A stretch of 64,000 nt of DNA from assembly GCA_013339765.2 (NCBI GenBank), contig JABSTR010000955.1, forward strand, positions 186,001-250,000, given 5' to 3'. The notes under the pieces were generated by a model. The model worked only from the letters and a program-made list of their open reading frames with translations, searched no databases and was not told the DNA's origin. Position 1 is the first letter of the stretch; every line of letters starts with the position of its first letter. The DNA is from Haemaphysalis longicornis. Lineage: Eukaryota > Arthropoda > Arachnida > Ixodida > Ixodidae. Of the stretch, positions 57,289 to 64,000 are shown in pieces. The position numbers and the translations under genes are program-made.

Positions 57289-57664
57289 AACCCCGCGAAA
57301 TATGAAAAAAAAAAACACGCGACGGCGCTTCTGCGCGCATCATAAACCAGCGCCCCACAAACGAGCTGATTGAAAGCAAAATCTTTGCCCGCCCGTGGCC
57401 TCCGCGATTTGCTGCCGGCGGATCGCGGAGGCCACGGCCCGCCATACGCCTGGAAAGGCAGCGCATCATCTTGATAAGGGCATGCATGCAAGGAGCAGCA
57501 ATAGCAAGTTTCGCGTGACACGTGGGTAGATAACGCACAAATTCGGTCGCGATTTATTCTTCTTTCTTTCTGGCTAACTCACCGCGCAGCCTGTTCGGGG
57601 GCATTGCTTTACGATGCGCGCGGGAGCGCCGTCACGAGGTAGTTTTCATATTTCGCGGGATTGT
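57289..57664. repeat. nested inverted repeats
   Basis: Outer arms 57289-57341 and 57613-57664 share CGCGAAATATGAAAA and GACGGCGCTTCTGCGCGCAT in opposite sense with several mismatches. Inside is a strong hairpin, CGTGGCCTCCGCGAT (57394-57408) and its complement (57422-57436), with a short GC-rich loop. Possibly the ends and core of a small DNA element. Confidence 0.7.
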
Positions 57665-58860
57665 TATGGGCAGAATGAGCGGAGAGAATTTCGCATGGGA
57701 GAATTCAAGTTAGCACTTGAATATTCCGAGTTGCGCAGTGGCTGTTCACCTGTAATGGAGCGCACAATCAGGGAAGTGTGCAAAGAGGAGACACATTTTC
57801 CGGGATGTTCTGGACGCCCTTATTTAGAAAGGCACAGGTACTGTTGGCTGTCCAGAGCACGCTAAGAAGTTTAAAGCTGAGCTGATTACATTTTTATTTG
57901 GTGACCCGCATGCACTTCTCCGCCCAAAGCGCCAAAAGAATGACGGTTGCAGTTCCAACGCGCGTAAATGGAACGAAAATGCGAAACTGAATTGTTTTTA
58001 ACAGATACAATCCGTGTGAGCAATTAAGCTGCACCAAGGCAATGTAGCTTCTGAACACTATGACTATATTGCTAATAAAGATCCTCTCTTCGCATTTTGA
58101 AAACTACCCGCACGGATGGACTTGGGCTAGTTGGTTGTTTTCTCCCGTCCCTCAGATGTGCGCGTAGAATCGCTGGGTAATTTCCGGTGCTCGGATGCAC
58201 GTTGTATTGGCAAGCCCATGTCGAATATTGCTTTAACTAAACAGAATTTCGCATGGAATAATTAGCACTCGATGGTTCAGAGTTGCGCAGTCTCTGAACT
58301 CGAAGCTGAGGCTCAGAAACTGGCCACGAATATCATTTGTGATACAATAAATCGCGCGATCGGCACGGCAAGCGAATTCGTGAGCAACTTGACAAGCCAC
58401 TGCTACGCGAACGTTAATTAATTTAAAACACTGCCGTGTATTGACTATTTTAGCCGCCCGCTCGAAATCCTTGGGCAATAAATTTCGAAGTAAATACGTA
58501 AATAAAACTGGAATAGCCAAAAAAAAAAAAATGCCGAGAAACTTCCGAGAACAGTTATTTCTTCTGTAGTACTGCGCATCCAACCTGAGATGTCGAGCGG
58601 AGCGCTGCCCGCTAGCAGACGACGCTCGCCCCCCTGCGCAACCCGCAAACGCAGCGCCGCGGTGCCGAGAATCGTGGCAGACCGCCTTCTCCACATTGCT
58701 GCAGCGGGGAGATACAGAACTGAAAAAGTATCTATAAACGTTGGGCCATTGTAAAACTTCTAGTAGTCTGCGGGCGGGGTAAGATACGATCGGCTATCAT
58801 TACAGTACATTGTAGCCAGACGTTGTGATTGGCTGGTTAGGATTTCCGGTTCCGTTGATC
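57665..58860. other. intergenic; one diverged direct repeat
   Basis: 57685-57742 and 58240-58292 share AGAATTTCGCATGG and GAGTTGCGCAGT in the same order (direct copies). 58122-58140 carries GGGCTAGTTGGTTG, the core of the PLE left-end extension, without other PLE sequence. No gene before the PTGR3 promoter region. Confidence 0.5.
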
Positions 58861-59128
58861 GGATACATGTGACGCGGCCCGCAGCAGCAGTTTCGTGGTT
58901 TCGTCGTTTCGTCAGTTTCGTCGGTTTGCGCTTCAAAACGGCCGTGACAGCCGCTAACAATCGCGCACGCAGGTGTTGCAGCGGGTGGTCGTCCTCGGGT
59001 AGAGCATTCATGATCGTCCACCCGGCCGCGGCGTCTTATCAGGAGCGAGCGAATCCGGCAGGAAGCGACCTTTCGAGGAGAGTCCGGAGCGGCGTATCCG
59101 CCGGTGCGCGATACGCGTTCGCAGGAGC

Positions 59129-59464
59129 ATGCTAGCCCGGCTGCCGGCCCCGCGCTCGCTGATCCGGCACGCGGCCACTGCGAAGGCCGGCATGGCCACC
59201 AAGATCCCCTCCGAGTTCCGCAAGCTCGTGTGCGTCAAGACGACGCCCAAGTTCCGCGACGCCGTGTCCGTGGCGAGCGTGCCGACGCCGACGCCCGGGC
59301 CGGGCGAGGTGCTTGTGCGCACGCGCTACGCGGGCATCAACGCCTCGGACGTGAACGCCACCGCGGGCCGCTACGAGTCGGCGCCCAAGCAGCTCCCGTT
59401 CGACCTTGGCTTCGAGTCGGTCGGCGAAGTCGTCGCTGTCGGCCCCGATGTCCAAGGGCTGAAG
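59129..59464 (+). CDS. PTGR3: PTGR3/ZADH2-like zinc-binding dehydrogenase, exon 1
   Basis: Medium-chain dehydrogenase/reductase; the family (prostaglandin reductase 3) reduces 15-keto prostaglandin-type enones with NADPH. Residues 1-21 (MLARLPAPRSLIRHAATAKA) are basic and alanine-rich, like a mitochondrial leader. A second ATG at 59191 (MATKIPSEF) would give the form without it. Then RKLVCVKTTPKFRDAVSVAS, PGEVLVRTRYAGINASDVNA, GRYESAPKQLPFDLGFESVG and EVVAVGPDVQGLK form the N-terminal GroES-like domain. The donor AAG|GTAAAT follows at 59465, phase 0, after 112 codons. GC- and CpG-rich like other tick first exons. The remaining exon(s) with the NADPH-binding fold are not in the window. Confidence 0.9.
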
Positions 59465-60494
59465 GTAAATAGCCCTGCGCGACCGGCGCGCCGGCTTGTG
59501 CAGATAAGCCGACGGGCGCTGCGGGAAAGATCGTTTTTTATCAGCGTTCGTAAATTCACAAACTTTGACAGGAAACTCTGAGTTAATGATGGTTTAGTCT
59601 AATACCAGAAACATTTGTTTACGCATACTTTTACATATCGGATTTCATAAAATTTTATTTTCGTGAGTGTGCAAAAGGTGCAGCTCGGCCTGCCTGGAAG
59701 GGCCGTTCATAAAAAAAAAAAATAAAAACGAAAGCAGTAGCCGACCACTCGACGAAACTTTGTTGAGGAGTCATAGTTTGGAGTGTAAATCACGCTCGCT
59801 GATCAAATGAAGAAATAATGTGTGACGCTTCGAAAAGTTGCACACTCGAGATTTTTGAAAGTTACTGACAATAAAAATCCAGGCGCGGGTTTCAGACGTC
59901 AAGTGGCGTAAATTTTCTCAGTCGGAAGACTGTTCGGAGCGAATGAATTTGGCTACGCTGCACCCGCGGTCTGCGCAAATGCAGTGCACGTGTGCGGTCG
60001 AGCCAGTCCAGTGTGCAGTGCATATTCCGCCGCCGTGCCTGCGAGCGTGCCTGTCCGGACTAGGAATGCGCGCAGGTTCGGGCTTCTCAGCCCGGCCGTG
60101 CCATAAAGTACCCACTGTCGAGGATTCTCGCGTAGCAAACGTTCCCGAAATTTCCTAAGCGAAGGGCATCGGTGAGGCAGTCGCCGCTGGCACCTCCTTC
60201 GTGCGCGGCAGAACAGTGCTCGTTGGGGACCCTCAGACGTGCAGTCCTTGTGCATGGCCCTTCCTTGCTGTTTTAGCACTATTAGGCACAAGGGATGTCT
60301 ATTTTATTGCCCAGTGTCAGGCGCGTAGCCAGGAATTTTTTTCGGGGGGGGGGGACGGGAAGATGGGACGGGGAAATATGTAGGCAATTGGGCTTCTTGA
60401 ACGTTGTTTTTCAAGCGAAGCTTGAAATAACTGACTTTAACATGCGATTTGTGTATGCTGAGTGCTAACAGTAAAGCCCAGCTAAGGAGCTTAG
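59465..60494 (+). other. PTGR3: start of PTGR3 intron 1
   Basis: No exon seen. 60315-60360 (CAGGCGCGTAGCCAGGAATT then a poly-G run) is a fragment of a dispersed repeat seen in many arthropods, from memory. Otherwise nothing. Confidence 0.6.
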
Positions 60495-61130
60495 ATGATG
60501 GTGATGATAATGATGATGACCTAAATTCCTGTTCGCCGGTCTATGCATAGGCCACGGGTGATTTGTTCGTCCCTAGGAGTGGCGCGCGGTCCCCGAAGGT
60601 CGCCAGGCGGGCCAACACTGGGTGTTTACTATCAAGATTCGCGTGAATTCCGGTTAAGCAAATATAGAATGCTGTATCTAGCTCCCCCTTATGGGGCGGT
60701 GGCGGCTGCCCTCAGGGCCGCAGCTACCTGGAGGCCTCGGGAGGTGACTAGGACCTGGTCAGAAACCTCGGAGCTCCGCATGGCCTGGGGGGTGGGGAGG
60801 GGTGGGGAGGGATTCTTGGGGCACTGGCAGAGGGAATGAAAGTGCGTGTCCAATGCACCACAGTGCGGGCAGCGAGGTGAGGGAAACAGGTGGGGGTGGG
60901 AGTGCTGTAGAATCGTGTGGTGAGGGAACGCGTGCGGTTGGATGATGCGCCACATGCGGGCCTCCTCTGGTGATAGGGAGCTGTGTGTGTGGGGGAGGGT
61001 TCGACGGTTGAGTCTGTGGTGCAGTGTAATGTCGGTGTATGTGTACAGGGGGATGGGGATGCTGTGGTTAGGAGCAAAAGAAGCAGGGGCCCGGGTAATG
61101 AGTTCTCGAACATGTGAATGTATTGCCTCC
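60495..61130 (-). mobile_element. non-LTR retroelement, 3' part on the minus strand
   Basis: Minus strand, 5' to 3': SIPIPLYTYTDITLHHRLNR, LSPEEARMWRIIQPHAFPH, then RCPHCGALDTHFHSLCQCPK and SEVSDQVLVTSRGLQVAAAL, the Cys/His C-terminal end of an I/R1/Jockey-group ORF2. It is followed by a 3' UTR and a (TCATCA)n-like tail at about 60495-60520. The C-terminal frame is open to its natural end, so this piece is relatively young. Confidence 0.82.
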
Positions 61131-61136
61131 TAAGCC

Positions 61137-61636
61137 AGTCTGGGCCGGAGTCCATAGAAGCTCCAGCTGTCGTTCCAAATCCCGCCGTAAGGGAGGACAT
61201 CGTGAAGCCTCCCGTTCCGCTTCCCGCTCGAGTCACATGGTCGACGTCTCCGTGCAACCGGCAAAGGTGAGCTGGGCAACTCTGGCCTCTCAGCCAGCTC
61301 AACACAGTGCAAACACACATGACACTCCGCGCAAGTCCCTCCTTAGAGGAGGAGATTACACGCATTAAACAACTGCTCGAGACTGTCATAGAAGAAAATA
61401 GGCAGCTCAAAGCGGGAAATGCTCAGCTCCGCGCTCGCTTTACTTCCTCCACAGGGCAGTCGCAACAGTCCGCCCCTCCAGCGGACGCACCTACCCCAGT
61501 TGAGCGTAGGCGTCTATCTGTAGCGGTAGTCTGTGAATCGGAGGAAGACAGTCCCCCTACCAAACGAAAAGCAGGGTTGCCCCTGAGCCCTCCTCCTCAA
61601 CAAGAAAGTCTCACAGAACTGGAATCTAAAATCTAA
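61137..61636 (+). pseudogene. non-LTR retroelement ORF1 (gag-like), 3' part
   Basis: Ser/Arg-rich start (CRSKSRRKGGHREASRSAS, SHMVDVSVQPAKVSWATLA), then after a frameshift near 61335 a coiled-coil segment (LEEEITRIKQLLETVIEENR, QLKAGNAQLRARF) and a Pro-rich tail ending ESLTELESKI. Order ORF1 then ORF2 (from 61842) is that of an intact element. Confidence 0.7.
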
Positions 61637-62153
61637 AATTGATTTGCCAAGCTGGAAAGTATGATCTCCACACTGGCAACACACCAAACAACACGTGACT
61701 CTGAACTCCAAAGTTCTGGCTCTAGAGAACTCGTACACGCTTCCTAGACAAGCCTCTGGGGCTGGTCCCCTTAAATTCAAGCCTTATCTCCGGCCCCCCG
61801 TCAGCGAAGGACTCAAGACCCCTGACCCTACTGGCAGTCATCATGGCGCGGACCAAACATCATAAAGAATACTGCATCTGGCAGTGGAATTGTCGAGGGT
61901 TTCGGCCCAAACGAGGAAACCTTCGGCAATACCTAAACACACTAACCCCTGCAGAACCGGATGTTATTGCACTCGCAAGAGTCTGGCGGCCTGGCTAAAC
62001 TATCTGGCTATCACTCTTTCAGCGCCGACCTCCCCGGTATCAAGCAAATTTTGGTTACTACCCTTGTCAAACGCAATATACCGGCCATTCAGCACTACAC
62101 CGGTGTCGACACCGTCGAACATGTTTTACTCGAACTCCTCTCTGACAGAAATC

Positions 62154-62174
62154 GGGGGGGGGGGGGGGGGGGGG
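62154..62174 (+). repeat. poly-G run inside the endonuclease frame
   Basis: Twenty-one consecutive G in a place where related elements encode ordinary residues. Slippage in the genome or a sequencing/assembly artefact. Confidence 0.9.
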
Positions 62175-63298
62175 TGGTAGTCTATTTTAAATGTCTACAG
62201 CAGCCCCAGTAAGCATCACAATTTCGCACAGCTTTTCCGCAAAACACTAGATATCGTCAAAAAACAGACTTTGCTTATAGTCGGTGATTTTAAGTCCCCG
62301 CACTCTGCTTGGGGTTATAAGAGAGATACAAAAAAAAGCAGACTTTTATGGCAGGAAGCCCAGCAACTAGGCCTCACTCTTCTCACCGATCCAGCCTATC
62401 CAACACGCATTGGCAATAGTGTCACCAACGATACTACCCCCGATCTTACTTTCGTAAAAAACACGCGGGATACCACCTGGCAGAACACGTACGAGAACCT
62501 TTGCAGCGACCATTATATCTTGTCTATAACCATCCCTTCAGGTCCGCCCCGCCGTCTCGGAAAGCAGCTTCGAATCGTGAACTGGGACACTTTTCACCAA
62601 CTTCGGGAGGCGGCGGATGAGTCGGATGCCACTAACATTCATGACATCGAAACCTGGATAGCCGAGCTAAATGACCATGTAAACACTGCCACGAAGATCA
62701 TTTCCGAGGAGGCTCAGCTCCAGCAGGTAGACACTAAGCTCCTCCATATGTGGGAGGCTAAATCTAGTATCCAAGCCCGTCTGCAAAAACAAACACTAAA
62801 TCGCCCACTACGTCGACGGCTTGCTCGCCTCAACCGGGAAATCGAGGAATATGCTACCCGCCTCACGCGACAAAACTGGCACAGTACCTGTGATCGTATG
62901 GATGGCCTGGAACACCCTTAGAAGTCTTCGTGACCCCGAAAACAGCAGGCTCATCCAACGTAACAACCTACGAGCACTGTTGCATTCTTTCGAGGGCACT
63001 GACAGCGATTTATTGCGTGATATCCAGGCACGCTCTATTAGCCCCAGCACGCCCGACCCCCTCCCTGAGTATACGGGGAATGCCAATCCTGACTTAGATA
63101 GGGCCATCACGATAGCAGAGGTTCGCGCTGCCATTCAAGGTCTTCGCACTAAATCGGCGCCTGGGCCTGACGGCATTACTAACAAGATCCTCCGCAACCT
63201 TGACGATAGCTCGGTAGAGGCCCTAACGAATTACATGAATAAATGTTGGGAGCAGGGTTGGGAGCATTCCCGCCGCATGGAAAACAGCCAAAATCACA

Positions 63299-63350
63299 GC
63301 GCAACCACCACCGTCTGCTCTAATAAATGTTTCTTCTCTCTCTCTCTCTC
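63299..63350 (+). mobile_element. 52-bp retroposon tail inserted in RT
   Basis: Flanked by TCACA at 63294-63298 and 63351-63355. It reads GCGCAACCACCACCGTCTGC, TCTAATAAATGTTTCTTC and then (TC)n. Taking out one duplication and the insert rejoins AKIT to MIPKQEKN of the RT. Looks like an extremely 5'-truncated retroposon with an AATAAA signal and a CT-rich tail. The net 57 bp keep the frame and add no stop. Confidence 0.75.
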
Positions 63351-63796
63351 TCACAATGATTCCTAAACAAGAAAAAAATCTTCAGCTCGGCAATCTCAGG
63401 CCAATCTCGCTAACATCATGTGTAGGAAAATTATTTCAACACGTTGTGCTCGCTCTCCTTAATCACTTTATGGAAAACAAGATCCTCTATCCACACACCA
63501 TGGTTGGCTTTCGTGCCGGACTTTCCACGCAAGACGTCATGTTGCGCCTCAAACACGAGGTAATCGATGGCTACGGCTGCTCTCCGCTGGACACCAGGGC
63601 CGTTCTTACTCTAGATCAAACTAAGGCATTTGACAACGTCCGCCACGACGCTATCATGGCCAACCTTGCTGATCTCGACGTGGGTCAACGAGTTTATAAT
63701 TACATCAAAGACTTTCTTTCCGAACGCACCGCTCGGCTTGTCGTTGGCGGACTGGAATCCGACATTATTAGGATGGGCAGTCGGGGGACTCCACAG

Positions 63797-64000
63797 GTAC
63801 TCGCGCTTCTTGTGCGAGGGCCTCCAAGTTGCGAAAACTCCGGCCCCGCAGGTACGGTCTGAAACGCGGGTGGCATTGCCTGCACATGCGCGCTACCTTG
63901 ACCGCGTCGGCTGCCTCGGGGTCGGCCCGTTCGTACAGCTCCTGCATCTCCCGCACGTACTCGAGGAGGCTCTCCTCAGGGTGCTGCGTGCGAAGGGAAA
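63797..64000 (-). pseudogene. LTR-retrotransposon gag fragment, cut by window end
   Basis: Minus strand: YVREMQELYERADPEAADAV, KVARMCRQCHPRFRPYLRG then RSFRNLEALAQEARVPVE. This is the conserved part of retrotransposon gag proteins (the Y-x-x-x-M-x-x-L-Y, K-V/I, F-x-x-L pattern). It abuts the truncated RT exactly after SRGTPQ, so the junction at about 63796/63797 is the end of one element or a recombination point. The remainder lies outside. Confidence 0.65.

Larger units (their letters stand above)
61842..63796 (+). pseudogene. non-LTR retroelement ORF2: endonuclease and part of reverse transcriptase
   Basis: Endonuclease: IWQWNCRGFRPKRGNLRQYL; a one-base frameshift near 61975 at QESGGLA; a 21-G run at 62154-62174 breaks the frame; then LLIVGDFKSPHSAWGYKRD (GDFNAPH motif) and SDHYILSI. 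A linker follows. RT: RTKSAPGPDGITNKIL, LRPISLTSC, LTLDQTKAFDNVRHDAI (first catalytic Asp), SRGTPQ, where it stops at 63796 before the YADD box. Another frameshift lies near 63260 and a 52-bp insertion at 63299-63350. Runs opposite to the 3' part at 60495-61130. Confidence 0.88.

Noticed and set aside
44956..59128. a third host gene between CEP43 and PTGR3
   Set aside because: Apart from the single doubtful exon at 52840-52890, no conserved protein segment with splice sites was found; open frames there are transposon remnants or chance.
1..64000. CRISPR arrays, bacterial operons, tRNA or rRNA genes
   Set aside because: Repeats are microsatellites or transposon ends; no spaced direct-repeat array, no cloverleaf or rRNA sequence was recognised.

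Overview
The window is animal nuclear DNA, most likely from a hard tick (inference). Protein-coding exons are short, GC-rich and far apart, with canonical GT-AG splice sites. Everything between them is crowded with transposable elements of arthropod/tick type: Penelope-like elements (PLEs), non-LTR retroelements including one carrying the string AGGTGGTCAAAATTAAT that I associate with tick genomes, pogo/Tc1-mariner, hAT and piggyBac-like DNA elements, and simple repeats. There is no operon structure, no CRISPR array and no bacterial gene.

Layout. 1-3589: intergenic, with a hairpin, microsatellites and a GC-rich block. 3590-44955 (+): one gene of about 41 kb, the homologue of the centrosomal/ciliary protein CEP43 (FGFR1OP/FOP). 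Eight exons can be placed (3590-3670, 12273-12467, 17645-17758, 21235-21323, 28148-28216, 34332-34409, 41115-41205, 44866-44955). Their phases fit without a break and give 268 codons plus a stop. Exons 1-3 carry the N-terminal dimerisation region with the LisH motif, exons 4-6 a low-complexity linker, and exons 7-8 the acidic FOP C-terminus. 44956-59128: 3' UTR candidate and TE-rich intergenic DNA, including a piggyBac-like foldback element, a terminal-inverted-repeat element, a second type of PLE and (TA)n. 59129-59464 (+): first exon of a zinc-binding-dehydrogenase-domain gene (PTGR3/ZADH2 type); the rest of that gene must lie beyond the window. 60.5-63.8 kb: a non-LTR retroelement in two opposed pieces. 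63.8-64.0 kb: edge of an LTR-retrotransposon gag on the minus strand.

The most unusual pattern is in the CEP43 introns. Four different PLE families occur as head-to-head inverted dimers, two 5'-truncated copies joined at their truncated ends with both 3' ends facing outward. Two dimers have clear target-site duplications (13 bp and 11 bp), so each dimer integrated as one unit. The left ends of three dimers share an extra single-sided extension with a GCTAG/GCTGGTTGG-like core. All keep the linker, the GIY-YIG endonuclease domain and the 3' region, and none keeps reverse transcriptase. Separately, a 1.9-kb unclassified repeat is present in opposite orientations in introns 2 and 5, flanking exons 3-5.

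The two host genes are unrelated in function; nothing in the sequence suggests co-regulation.
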